From positions 3,472,001 to 3,536,000 of the forward strand of contig NZ_CP035491.1 of assembly GCF_004135405.1 (NCBI RefSeq): a stretch of 64,000 nt of DNA, in the 5' to 3' direction. Of the stretch, positions 1 to 9,226 are shown in pieces. Position 1 is the first letter of the stretch; the number at the start of each line of letters is the position of its first letter. The position numbers and the translations under genes are program-made. Under the pieces are notes generated by a model. That model ran no database searches. It saw only the letters and a program-made list of their open reading frames with translations, and had not been told where the DNA came from. The DNA is from Agromyces protaetiae. GTDB taxonomy: Bacteria; Actinomycetota; Actinomycetes; Actinomycetales; Microbacteriaceae.

Positions 1-980
<980 letters not shown>

Positions 981-990
981 GGCCGGCGTC

Positions 991-1728
991 GTGTCCGGTT
1001 CGGCGGTCGTCCTGTTCGATCTCGACGACACGCTCATGGCCCACCGCGAAGCGGTCGTCACGGGCATCGGGCGCCATATGCGCGATCTCGCATACGAGGG
1101 CGACGAAGCTCACGCCGCAACCCTCTGGCACGACCTCGAGGAGGAGCACTACCACGCGTACCTCGCAGGCGACCTGACCTTCGAGGGGCAGCGGCGCGCT
1201 CGCGCCCGCGCGTTCGCCGCCGCCCACGGCGATGCCCTCGACGATGAGTCGGCAGGGCGCTGGTTCGAGTCCTACTTCGAGCGCTACCGCGAGTCGTGGT
1301 CGCTCCACGCCGACGCACTGCCCGCGTTCGCGGCGCTCGAGCAGGCCCTGCACGGTGTGCGCTTCGGGGTGATCACGAACGGCGAACTCGACTTCCAGAC
1401 CGCCAAGCTCGCCCGGCTCGGGCTCGAGCGGCGCTTCGACCACGTCGTCGCCTCGGGAGCATTCGGGGCGACGAAACCCGATCCGTCGATCTTCCGGCAC
1501 GCGGTCGACCTGTTCGCCGCCGACGCACCGGTCGCGCTCGCCGTCTACGTCGGCGACCGCCTCCGCACCGACGCGATCGGCGCCGCCCGTGCCGGGCTCA
1601 CCGGCGTATGGCTCAACCGGCATGCGATCGAGCCCGCAGCCGACGAGCGGGCCGAGGCCGAGGCATCCGGAGTGCTCGAGATCGCGACCCTCGCCGAACT
1701 CGCGCCGCTACTCGCCGCGCTCGCATAG
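991..1728 (+). CDS. HAD-superfamily hydrolase (HAD-IA type)
   Basis: A 245-residue haloacid dehalogenase-like phosphohydrolase. All four HAD motifs are visible: FDLDDT near residue 9 (nucleophile Asp and general acid Asp), VITNGE (motif II Thr), the Lys of ATKPDPSIF (motif III) and VYVGDRLRTD (motif IV acidic pair). The segment between motifs I and II is helical, as in the C1-cap subfamily of phosphoglycolate/pyrimidine-nucleotidase type. The start is GTG, 11 bp after the trpS stop, suggesting an operon. The substrate cannot be told from sequence. Confidence 0.88.
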   Translation: MSGSAVVLFDLDDTLMAHREAVVTGIGRHMRDLAYEGDEAHAATLWHDLEEEHYHAYLAGDLTFEGQRRARARAFAAAHGDALDDESAGRWFESYFERYRESWSLHADALPAFAALEQALHGVRFGVITNGELDFQTAKLARLGLERRFDHVVASGAFGATKPDPSIFRHAVDLFAADAPVALAVYVGDRLRTDAIGAARAGLTGVWLNRHAIEPAADERAEAEASGVLEIATLAELAPLLAALA

Positions 1729-1751
1729 CGCACGCCCCTCCCACGACGCGC

Positions 1752-1915
1752 GTTTGTCGGACATCGGCGTGATTGTCGGACGAGTTCGCGCTCTCACGTC
1801 CGACAAACGCCCGATTGTCCGACAAACGCCGGGGTCGTCAGGCGATTGTCCGACAAACACCCCGGGGGCGTCAGGCGATTGTCCGACAAACACCCGGGAC
1901 GTCAGGCGATTCGCC
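1752..1915. repeat. Cluster of GTCCGACAAAC repeats between convergent genes
   Basis: The gap between the HAD gene and the convergent glpD is filled with one short motif in both orientations. GTTTGTCGGAC lies at 1752-1762 and a partial copy at 1772-1781; four complementary copies GTCCGACAAAC lie at 1798-1808, 1817-1827, 1848-1858 and 1881-1891. The last part is a tandem array whose units begin with GTCAGGCGATT at 1837, 1870 and 1901 (periods 33 and 31 bp). The inverted copies can fold into hairpins, so transcription termination is one possible role; this is inference. Confidence 0.8.
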
Positions 1916-1944
1916 CGGGGCAGGCGCTGCCCAGGCGCCGCGCG

Positions 1945-3717
1945 TCAGGCGTGGACGGCGTCCGCCTGGCGCGCCCGCGCGGACTCCGCGAGCCGCACCC
2001 CGTGCCGCTCGGCGAGCACACGCCGCGTCTCGGCGATCTCCGCTGCGCGATGCGCGGCGTCCCAGCCGAGCACGTCGCCTGCGATGTCGGCGAGCTCGTC
2101 GAGCAATCCCGGGGTGAGCGCGCCCGTGAAGGCGAACTTGGTGCGCCGCTGCACGAGGTCGAGCAAGTGCGCCACGCGCTCGTGCTCGACGAGCCACGCG
2201 ATCTCGGCACGCGAGTAGCCCTGGTGGTCCGCGAGGAACCGCTCGGGCGCCATCTCGAGCTCGGGGATGATCGCCTCGGCACGCGTGCCGTAGCGGGCGA
2301 GGAGCTCCTCGGCGCGCTCGCGTCCGAGCACGTCGCCGTGCGCAACGGCCCACACGCGGCGCGCGTCGTCGGTCATCGGGAATCCGACGCCGCCGCCGAT
2401 CGCGCGGCTTGCGGTCGAGTGCACGCGCTCGGCGCCGAGGAGCTCGAGGACGTCGTTCGTCAGGTGCTCGGCGAGGGCGCGGAAGGTCGTCCACTTGCCG
2501 CCGACGAGGGTCAGCATCGTCGTGCCGGGTCGCTCCGAGACATCCGATCGCTCGATGCGGTAGTCGCGCGAGACGAAGCCCGGCTGCGTGTCGTCGTGAC
2601 GCGGCAGCGGGCGGACGCCCGCGAAGCGGTAGACGATCTGCGAGCGGTCGACTGCGATGTCGGGGAACACGTGGTGGATGAGGTCGAAGAAGTAGTCGAC
2701 CTCGGCCTCGGTGCAGATCGCGGGTTCGCGCATGTCGTGCTCGAGGTCGGTCGTGCCGACCATGACGCGACCCTTGAGCGGGTAGATGAGGACGATGCGG
2801 CCGTCCTCGTGCTCGAAGAAGATCTCGCGCCCGCCGGTGGCTTCGAGCAGTTCGGGGTGGTCGAGCACGATGTGCGAGCCCTTCGTGCCGCCCATGTACT
2901 GCGTGGGCCGGCCGAGCGCCTCGTTCGTGAGATCGGTCCAGGGGCCCGACGTGTTGACGACGACGTCGGCGGCGATCGTGAACTCGGCGCCCGTGAGGCC
3001 GTCACGCACGGTCACGCCGTCCGTGCCGAGGCCGACCGCGGCGAGGTGGTTCGCGGCGCGTGCGTGGTCGCCCGACTCGAGACCGTCGAAGAGCACGTCG
3101 AGAGCGAGCCGCTCGGGGTCGTGCATGCTCGCGTCATAGTAGGTCGCCGTGTACTTGAGCCCGGGGTTCAGGCGAGGCAGCTCTTCGAGCGAGCGCTTCC
3201 TGCCGAGGAAGCGGTGGCGGGGCACGCTGCCGCCGTCGCGCGAGAAGGAGTCGTAGATCGTGAGGCCGGTCTTGATGAGGAACGCGCCGCGCTCGGTGGG
3301 CTTGCCCTGCTTGTGCGTCAGGAAGCGCAGCGGCGCCGAGAGAATGCCCGAGAAGGTCGAGAAGATCGGCACGGTCGTCGGGAGCGGCTTGACGTAGTGG
3401 GGGGCGATCTTGATGAGCGAGTTGCGCTCGGTGACCGACTCCTTGACGAGCCGGAACTCGCCGTTCTCGAGGTAACGGACGCCGCCGTGGATCATGTGCG
3501 ACGAGGCCGCGGATGCCCCGGAGACGAAGTCGTCGGACTCCACGAGCACGACGTCCACACCCTGGAGGGCGAGGTCACGGAAGGTCGCGATGCCGTTGAT
3601 GCCGCCGCCGATGATGACGACGGATGCCTCGGGCCGTGCTTGCAGCCCGGCGATCTCGGGACGGATCTCGAGGGCGGCTTCTCCGACCCGGCGGGACATC
3701 GGCAGGTACGCGGTCAT
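1945..3717 (-). CDS. glpD: Glycerol-3-phosphate dehydrogenase (FAD-dependent)
   Basis: A 590-residue membrane-associated flavoenzyme that oxidises sn-glycerol-3-phosphate to dihydroxyacetone phosphate and passes electrons to the quinone pool. The FAD-binding dinucleotide fold is at the N-terminus (IIGGGINGIATFRDLALQG, about residues 28-46), followed by the family region HMIHGGVRYLE. I chose the ATG at 3717 because a strong AAAGGAAG ribosome site lies 9 bp upstream; the frame stays open further upstream but without such a site or similarity. It is divergent from a SorC-type regulator, separated by 136 bp that contain a palindrome, so regulation by that protein is likely. Confidence 0.95.
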   Translation of the reverse strand: MTAYLPMSRRVGEAALEIRPEIAGLQARPEASVVIIGGGINGIATFRDLALQGVDVVLVESDDFVSGASAASSHMIHGGVRYLENGEFRLVKESVTERNSLIKIAPHYVKPLPTTVPIFSTFSGILSAPLRFLTHKQGKPTERGAFLIKTGLTIYDSFSRDGGSVPRHRFLGRKRSLEELPRLNPGLKYTATYYDASMHDPERLALDVLFDGLESGDHARAANHLAAVGLGTDGVTVRDGLTGAEFTIAADVVVNTSGPWTDLTNEALGRPTQYMGGTKGSHIVLDHPELLEATGGREIFFEHEDGRIVLIYPLKGRVMVGTTDLEHDMREPAICTEAEVDYFFDLIHHVFPDIAVDRSQIVYRFAGVRPLPRHDDTQPGFVSRDYRIERSDVSERPGTTMLTLVGGKWTTFRALAEHLTNDVLELLGAERVHSTASRAIGGGVGFPMTDDARRVWAVAHGDVLGRERAEELLARYGTRAEAIIPELEMAPERFLADHQGYSRAEIAWLVEHERVAHLLDLVQRRTKFAFTGALTPGLLDELADIAGDVLGWDAAHRAAEIAETRRVLAERHGVRLAESARARQADAVHA

Positions 3718-3821
3718 CGTCAACGGCTTCCTTTCGCTCCGCGGCGGGCTGCAGGTTGCGGCCGGTCTCCGCGTGTGGCTGAATACAGACTGCCCCGCCG
3801 GGAACGCATTTCCAATGATGT

Positions 3822-3835
3822 TGCACATACGTGCA
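3822..3835. promoter_or_regulatory. Candidate operator between glpD and the SorC regulator
   Basis: TGCACATACGTGCA is an inverted repeat (TGCAC, 4-nt centre, GTGCA) 19 bp upstream of the SorC-family start and about 105 bp upstream of glpD. Its position suggests an autoregulatory site also controlling glpD. No binding data; the assignment is inference from position and symmetry. Confidence 0.45.
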
Positions 3836-3853
3836 GGCTGCGAGAGGAGCTCG

Positions 3854-4846
3854 ATGCCGCACCGCCCCAAGCCCGAACGTGTCGAAGCCCTTCCGAGGAA
3901 GACCCGCGAGGCGCTCCGCGCCGCCCAGCTGTACTACCTGCAGGACCTCACGATGGAGGCCATCGCGAAAGAGCTCGACACCTCGCGATCCTCGGTTTCA
4001 CGCCTCTTGAGCCATGCGCGCGACACCGGACTCGTCGAGATCTCGATCCACTCGCCGCTCGACCTGCCGAGCCGCATCGAGGGCACCATCCTCGACCGCT
4101 ACGGGGTCTCCGCATACGTCGTGCCGGTGCCAGACCACGCGAGCGACGTCGACCGGCTCGAACGCGTCGCACTGTCGGCTGCACGGATTCTCGGGCGCTT
4201 CGTCGACTCGAATCAGACGATCGGAGTCGCCTGGGGGTCGACGATCGGCGCCGTCAGCCGTCACCTCGTGCCGAAGTCGACGCACAACACCGAGATCGTG
4301 CAGTTGAACGGTGCGGGCAACGTGTACTCGACCGGTGTCGTCTACGCGAGCGAGCTCCTCAAACGATTCGGCGACGCGTACGGCGCGTACGCGCAGCAGT
4401 TCCCCGTTCCGGCGTTCTTCGACGACCCCGCCACGAAGGCGGCGTTCTGGCGGGAGCGGTCGACCCGGCGCATCCTCGATCTGCAGGCGCGCATGGACCT
4501 CGCCGTGTTCGGCGTGGGCTCGGCCCTCGCCGAGGTGCCGAGCCAGGTGTACCAGGGCGGGTATCTCGAGCGGGCCGACTACGACTCGCTCGCGCGCGAG
4601 GGCGTCGTGGGCGACGTCGCGACGGTCTTCTATCGGGCGGATGGCTCGACCGACGGCATCGACGTCAACGAACGTGCGACGGGGCCCGACTTCGCGGTGC
4701 TGCGGCGCGCGCCGCGGCGCGTGTGCGTCGTGTCGGGGCGTGCGAAGCTCGCGAGCCTCCGCGGCGCTCTCGCTGCGGAGCTCGTGACCGACCTCATCGT
4801 CGACGAGGGCACGGCGCGATCGCTCGTCGACGCGGTCGCCCCGTAA
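3854..4846 (+). CDS. SorC/DeoR-type sugar-binding transcriptional regulator
   Basis: A 330-residue regulator of the SorC family. Residues about 12-60 form a helix-turn-helix (MEAIAKELDTSRSSVSRLL), and the rest is the sugar-phosphate-binding effector domain with the family's GVAWGSTIGAVS segment. The ATG at 3854 is preceded by GAGAGGAG with good spacing. It is divergent from glpD and converges with the ABC1-kinase gene 12 bp downstream. By context it probably senses a glycerol- or sugar-phosphate-like ligand and regulates glpD; the ligand is not evident from the sequence. Confidence 0.87.
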   Translation: MPHRPKPERVEALPRKTREALRAAQLYYLQDLTMEAIAKELDTSRSSVSRLLSHARDTGLVEISIHSPLDLPSRIEGTILDRYGVSAYVVPVPDHASDVDRLERVALSAARILGRFVDSNQTIGVAWGSTIGAVSRHLVPKSTHNTEIVQLNGAGNVYSTGVVYASELLKRFGDAYGAYAQQFPVPAFFDDPATKAAFWRERSTRRILDLQARMDLAVFGVGSALAEVPSQVYQGGYLERADYDSLAREGVVGDVATVFYRADGSTDGIDVNERATGPDFAVLRRAPRRVCVVSGRAKLASLRGALAAELVTDLIVDEGTARSLVDAVAP

Positions 4847-4849
4847 GTA

Positions 4850-4868
4850 CCGGCGCCGTCAGCGCCGG
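4850..4868. terminator. Short GC-rich hairpin between convergent genes
   Basis: CCGGCGC (4850-4856), loop CGTCA, GCGCCGG (4862-4868): a perfect 7-bp stem directly after the SorC stop and overlapping the last codons of the convergent ABC1 kinase gene. There is no T tract. It probably acts as a bidirectional terminator. Confidence 0.5.
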
Positions 4869-6571
4869 CCGCGCCCGGCCCCCGCGAACACGGCGTACGC
4901 GAGCGGCAGCGCCGACACGCTCATGAGCACGATGCCGAGCGGCGGGACCTGGGGCAGCAGGAGCACGCCTCCGACGAGGAACCCGGCGAAGAGCACCGCC
5001 CCGACGGCGCGCCGCACGAGCCGTTCGAGCCGCGTGAGCCGCCGGTCGAGCACGGGCGTCGCGACGGTCACGGTGCCGTCGTTGACGCGCGTGATGAGGG
5101 CGTCGATGCGCTGCGGCAGCCGGAGCACGACTCCGGCGAGCGCGACCGCCTCGCGGGCGAGGGAGGCTGCGACGTTGCCGCTCTCCTCGCGGAGGAGGCG
5201 CGTGGCGAACGGCTCGATCGCGTCCCAGATGTTGAACGCGGGGTCGAGCGACGAGCACACGCCCGACGTGAGCGACATCGACCGGATGACGAGGAGGAAG
5301 TCCTCGGGGAGTTGGAACGGCAGGGTGCGCACGACCTCGCCGAACTCGTAGCCGAACTCGCGGAACTCGCGCTCGTCGACGGTGCGCAGCTGCGCGAACC
5401 CCATGCCGCCGAAGCGGTCGAAGAGCTTCGCCATGGCGCGTTCGAGGTCGGCGGTGTCGGCCGAGGGCAGGAGGATGCCGACCTCTTGGATGGCCTCGAT
5501 GAGCCGCCGCCCGTCGCGCGCGGCGACGGCGACGAGGAGCTTCCGAAGGCCGTTCCGCAGCTCGTCGGTGATCTCCCCCATCATCCCGAAGTCGACGAAC
5601 GTGATGCGCCAGGATGCCTCGCCCGCACCGGTCGGGGTCACGAAGACGTTGCCGGGGTGGGGGTCGCCGTGGAAGTAGCCGTGCTCGAACAGTTGCTCGA
5701 ACATGATCTCGGCGAAGGTCGCGGCGACCTGCGACGGGTCGATCCCTGCGGCTTGGAGCGCGTCGAGGTCGGTGATCTTGATGGCCGTGACATCCGAGAG
5801 CGTCAGGATCCGCCGGGCCGTGCGCTCCCACACGACTTCGGGCACGGCGACCCGGGCGTCACCCGCGAACATCTCGCGGAAGCGTTCGGCGGCGGCGGCC
5901 TCGTGGAGGTAGTCGATCTCTTCGAGGCTCGTGCGGGCGAACTCGGCGACGAGGGCGCGCACGTCGACGTGGTCCGAGACGATCCGCAGGCGGCTGAGCC
6001 ATCCGGCGATCCTGCGGAGGGCTGCGAGGTCGACGTCGACGACCGCCTGGATGCCGGGGCGCTGCACCTTCACGACGACGTCGGCGAAGCCGACGTCGGA
6101 CGCGTCGCGGGCGACGAGACGAGCGCGGTGGGCCTGGCCGAGGGATGCCGCGGCCACGGGCACCTCGTCGAAGGACGCGTACGCGGCCGCGAGCGGCACC
6201 CCGAGCTCTTCCTCTGCGAGGGGGCGGATCGCCGAGAACGGCGCGGCGGGCACTTCGTCTTGCAGGCCCGCGAGTTCGCGCGTGATCTCGGGCGGAAGCA
6301 CGTCGAGCCGCGACGACAGGAACTGGCCGACCTTGATCATGAGTCCGCCGAGCTCGACGGCGAGCGTTCGGAAGCGCTGCGCGACGCGCGTGAGGCGCGC
6401 GACCTGTCCGCGCGCCGAAAGCCGGGCCAGTCCGATTCGCGGAAGGAACGACTCGAACCACCACGACTGGGCGATGACGCCGAGCGCGAATCGGATGATG
6501 CGCCGGTAACGGGCGCGCTCGACCGGCGTGTCGACCGGCGAGCCGCCGCCTCGGCCTCCGGCCTCCGGCAT
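4859..6571 (-). CDS. ABC1/UbiB-family atypical kinase (AarF-like)
   Basis: A 570-residue UbiB/ABC1 protein. Diagnostic motifs appear in order: the N-terminal KxGQ signature (MIKVGQFLSSRLDVLPPEI), the alanine-rich nucleotide loop (PVAAASLGQAHRA), the catalytic-core Lys (VVVKVQRPG), HGDPHPGNVFV and the metal-binding FVDFGMMG. Two hydrophobic segments at the C-terminus would anchor it in the membrane. In other bacteria such proteins support isoprenoid-quinone metabolism; that role here is inferred. I chose the ATG at 6571, which starts 4 bp after the PadR stop, implying an operon with that regulator. Confidence 0.87.
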   Translation of the reverse strand: MPEAGGRGGGSPVDTPVERARYRRIIRFALGVIAQSWWFESFLPRIGLARLSARGQVARLTRVAQRFRTLAVELGGLMIKVGQFLSSRLDVLPPEITRELAGLQDEVPAAPFSAIRPLAEEELGVPLAAAYASFDEVPVAAASLGQAHRARLVARDASDVGFADVVVKVQRPGIQAVVDVDLAALRRIAGWLSRLRIVSDHVDVRALVAEFARTSLEEIDYLHEAAAAERFREMFAGDARVAVPEVVWERTARRILTLSDVTAIKITDLDALQAAGIDPSQVAATFAEIMFEQLFEHGYFHGDPHPGNVFVTPTGAGEASWRITFVDFGMMGEITDELRNGLRKLLVAVAARDGRRLIEAIQEVGILLPSADTADLERAMAKLFDRFGGMGFAQLRTVDEREFREFGYEFGEVVRTLPFQLPEDFLLVIRSMSLTSGVCSSLDPAFNIWDAIEPFATRLLREESGNVAASLAREAVALAGVVLRLPQRIDALITRVNDGTVTVATPVLDRRLTRLERLVRRAVGAVLFAGFLVGGVLLLPQVPPLGIVLMSVSALPLAYAVFAGAGRGRR

Positions 6572-6575
6572 CCGG

Positions 6576-7139
6576 TCAGCCCTGGGCGAGGATCGAATAC
6601 AGCTTGCGGCGCGCGTCGTCGAGGACGGCCACGGCTTCTTCGACCTGTTCGGGCGTGCCGGTGCGACGCACTTGCGCGGCCGCGTGGGCGAGGTCGATGC
6701 CCGCCTTCGCGAGCGGTCCGGCGCCGAACACGTCGCTGCCGCCCGAGGCCTCCCACGGCGCGCCGCCCGAGGCATCCGCCTGCGCCTTGCCTGCGTCCGT
6801 CAGCGAGTAGACCTTGCGATCGTCGGATGCTTCGGCCGTGACGAGTCCCTCGTCGGCGAGCAGCTGCAGCGTCGGGTACACCGACGACGCGCTCGGCTTC
6901 CAGCCGCCGCTCCGCTGCTCGATGTCGGAGATGACCTGCGAACCGCTCCGCGGCCCCTCGGCGAGGAGCGCGAGGATCGCGGCGCGCAGGTCGCCCGCGC
7001 CGCCGACGAATCCGCCGACGCGCTGCTCGAACATCGACCGGAACTGGTCGATCGCCTCGCGGAGATGCTCGCCCGAGCCGAACCGGCCCCCTCCGAAGCT
7101 TCGGGCGCCGAAGCCCCCACCGGTGTACGACGCGCTCAT
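6576..7139 (-). CDS. PadR-family transcriptional regulator
   Basis: A 187-residue regulator. The winged helix-turn-helix occupies about residues 47-115 (DLRAAILALLAEG, SASSVYPTLQLLADEGLV, the wing with RKVYSLTDAGK), the canonical PadR pattern. The N-terminal 25 residues are glycine-rich and disordered, and the C-terminal part is helical, as expected for the PadR dimerisation arm. The gene is followed after 4 bp by the ABC1 kinase. PadR proteins often control a neighbouring membrane protein gene, which fits this pair. Confidence 0.9.
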   Translation of the reverse strand: MSASYTGGGFGARSFGGGRFGSGEHLREAIDQFRSMFEQRVGGFVGGAGDLRAAILALLAEGPRSGSQVISDIEQRSGGWKPSASSVYPTLQLLADEGLVTAEASDDRKVYSLTDAGKAQADASGGAPWEASGGSDVFGAGPLAKAGIDLAHAAAQVRRTGTPEQVEEAVAVLDDARRKLYSILAQG

Positions 7140-7261
7140 GACGGCCTCCCTGGCCTCGGGGCTCTTGGGTACGCCGTCATCCTACGTCGCACCGTGTGAC
7201 GTCGGGGGACGGGAATAGTCGGCTCCCCCGCGCGTTGTTCTAGGATCGAACACGAGAAACG

Positions 7262-7395
7262 TGCTCCGGGGTCGGTGCAAGTCCGAACCGGCGGTCATAG
7301 TCCGCGAGCCGCGAGGGTCGATCGAACAGGTCGGCGCGAGCGGTTGAACCGGTGGAAATCCGGTACCGACGGTGAAAGTCCGGATGGGAGGCGGC
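7262..7395 (+). promoter_or_regulatory. FMN riboswitch (RFN element)
   Basis: The untranslated leader of ribD carries the conserved RFN blocks in order: GGGGTCGGTGCAAGTCC, GAACCGGCGGTCATAGTCC, CGCGAGCC, then GGTTGAACCGGTGGAAATCC, GGTACCGACGGTGAAAGTCC and GGATGGGAG. The element binds FMN and shuts off riboflavin synthesis genes. The 70 nt between it and the ribD ATG are GC-rich and could hold the expression platform; I could not decide between termination and translational control. Edges are approximate. Confidence 0.93.
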
Positions 7396-7468
7396 ACGTG
7401 TCGGCGACGCCATGCGTCCCCGACGACCGGCACCGCCGGGAGCCCCGGAGCCTGAAAGCAGGCACGGC

Positions 7469-8529
7469 ATGACGGCGATCGAGATCCGCGAGACGGATGT
7501 CGCGGCGATGCGGCGTGCGCTCGAACTCGCCGAGCGCGGGCCCGCGAAGGGCGTCAACCCCCAGGTGGGATGCGTCGTGCTGGCCCCCGACGGTACGGTG
7601 CTCGCCGAGGGGTGGCACCGAGGAGCGGGCACCGCCCACGCCGAGGTCGACGCGCTCTCGAAGCTTCGGGCGGGCGCCGCACGCGGCGCGACCGCGGTCG
7701 TGACGCTCGAGCCGTGCAACCACCACGGCCGCACGGGCCCGTGCTCGGAGGCGCTCATCGAAGCGGGCGTCGCTCGCGTCGTCTACGCGATCGCCGATCC
7801 CGGGCACGCGTCGGCAGGCGGGGCCGAGCGGCTCCGCGCGGCGGGCGTCGAGGTCGAGGGCGGCGTGCTCGCGGCCGAGGCAGAAGACTTCCTCGCCGGC
7901 TGGCTCTTCACGGCACGGCAGGGCCGGCCCCGCGTGACCGTGAAGTGGGCGTCGACCCTCGACGGCCGTGCGGCCGCGGCCGACGGCTCGTCGCAGTGGA
8001 TCACGGGCGCCGAGGCGCGCGCCGACGTGCACCGGCGCCGGTCGGCCGCCGACGCGATCGCGGTCGGCACCGGCACGCTCCTCACCGACGATCCAGCGCT
8101 CACGGCGCGCGGCGCAGACGGTGCGCTCCTGCCCGACCAGCCCGTTCCCGTCGTGTTCGGGCGGCGCGCGGTGCCCGAGCAGGCCGCCGTCACGAGGCAT
8201 CCGCACGCCGACGCCCTCATCGCGCTCGAGGGGCGCGACCTCGCCGCCGACCTCGCAGAGCTCTCGGCACGAGGCATCCGCTCGCTCTTCGTCGAAGGCG
8301 GCCCGACGCTCGCGAGCGCGTTCCTCGCCGCCGGGCTCGCCGACGAACTCCTCGTCTATCTCGCCCCGCCGTGCTCGGCGGGCCGCGCACGGCGATCGGC
8401 GACCTCGGCATCGACTCGATCGCCGGCATCCGCCGCTACGACTTCACGGGCGTGGAGCGACTGGGAGACGACCTCCTGCTGATCGCCCGGCCGACCACGA
8501 CCGACTCGACCCTCACCGAAGGGAACTGA
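7469..8529 (+). CDS. ribD: Riboflavin biosynthesis RibD (deaminase/reductase), frameshifted in this sequence
   Basis: Bifunctional enzyme: diaminohydroxyphosphoribosylaminopyrimidine deaminase (N-terminal, with HAEVDAL and EPCNHHGRTGPC zinc motifs) and 5-amino-6-(5-phosphoribosylamino)uracil reductase (C-terminal). From the ATG at 7469 the frame is correct up to about 8365 (ADELLVYLAP), then the expected continuation LGGPRTAIGDLGIDSI is found one frame earlier and runs to the TGA at 8527-8529. Restoring one base near 8369, probably a G, gives a normal protein of 353 residues. It is the first gene after the FMN riboswitch and ends 1 bp before ribE. A single-base sequencing deletion is the likely cause. 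Confidence 0.9.
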
Positions 8530-8530
8530 C

Positions 8531-9226
8531 ATGTTCACGGGAATCATCGAAGAGCAGGGCATCGTCACGCGCGTCGAACGCACGGCCGACGCCGCGCGCC
8601 TCACCGTTCGCGGCCCGATCGCCGTCGAGGGGGCGAAGCACGGGGACTCCATCTCGGTGTCGGGCGTGTGCCTGACCGTCGTCGACTTCGACACCGCGGA
8701 GTTCACGGCCGACGTCATGGCGCAGACCCTCGCGATGTCCACCCTCGACGCCGTGCGCGAAGGGCTCCAGGTGAACCTCGAGCGCGCCGCGAAGGTCGGC
8801 GACCGCATCGGCGGGCACATCGTGCAGGGGCACATCGACGGCACCGCGCAGGTGCTCGAGATCCGCCCGGGCGAGGCGTGGCGGGTCATCCGCTTCTCGC
8901 TCGACGCCGAACACGCACCGCTCGTCGTCGACAAGGGCTCGATCGCCGTCGACGGCGTCTCCCTCACGGTGAGCGCGGTCGGCGACGGGCCCGACGGCTC
9001 CTGGTTCGAGGTGTCGCTCGTCCCCGAGACCCTCGCCGCGACGACGCTCGGTGCGCGCGAGGTCGGCCACCTCGTGAACATCGAGACCGACATCCTCGCC
9101 CGCCACGTCGAGCGGATGCTCCGCCTCGGCGTCACGTCGGGCGCCGAGCGCGATCTGCCGTCGTCGCTCGCCGGCCCCGGGGCATCCACCTCTCCCTATT
9201 CCGCGACAGAAGGAGGCCTCGCATGA
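8531..9226 (+). CDS. ribE: Riboflavin synthase, alpha subunit
   Basis: A 231-residue protein made of two homologous lumazine-binding barrels. It converts two molecules of 6,7-dimethyl-8-ribityllumazine to riboflavin plus the ribitylamino-pyrimidine. The N-terminus [10 protein letters not shown] is the family signature; GVCLTV in the first half is repeated as GVSLTV in the second, and [11 protein letters not shown] marks the inter-domain boundary. The stop overlaps the start of ribBA by ATGA. The last 20 residues are Ser/Gly-rich and variable. Confidence 0.96.
   Translation: MFTGIIEEQGIVTRVERTADAARLTVRGPIAVEGAKHGDSISVSGVCLTVVDFDTAEFTADVMAQTLAMSTLDAVREGLQVNLERAAKVGDRIGGHIVQGHIDGTAQVLEIRPGEAWRVIRFSLDAEHAPLVVDKGSIAVDGVSLTVSAVGDGPDGSWFEVSLVPETLAATTLGAREVGHLVNIETDILARHVERMLRLGVTSGAERDLPSSLAGPGASTSPYSATEGGLA

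Noticed and set aside
1837-1915. CRISPR-like array
   Set aside because: Only two and a half units of 31-33 bp whose spacers are also nearly identical, no cas genes, and further copies of the core in the opposite orientation.
1846-4926. A 1026-codon open frame on the plus strand opposite glpD
   Set aside because: It is antisense to a clear glpD gene, its translation is rich in Arg/Glu/Asp/His with no recognisable domain, and such long shadow frames are common at this GC content. The same applies to long frames at 35897-39664, 14995-17823 and 44939-47731 on the minus strand.
7469-8529. Programmed frameshifting in ribD (and in psuG, holB and two others)
   Set aside because: There is no slippery heptamer with downstream pseudoknot common to the sites, the genes are not known for recoding, and five unrelated genes with the same one-base loss fit sequencing error better.
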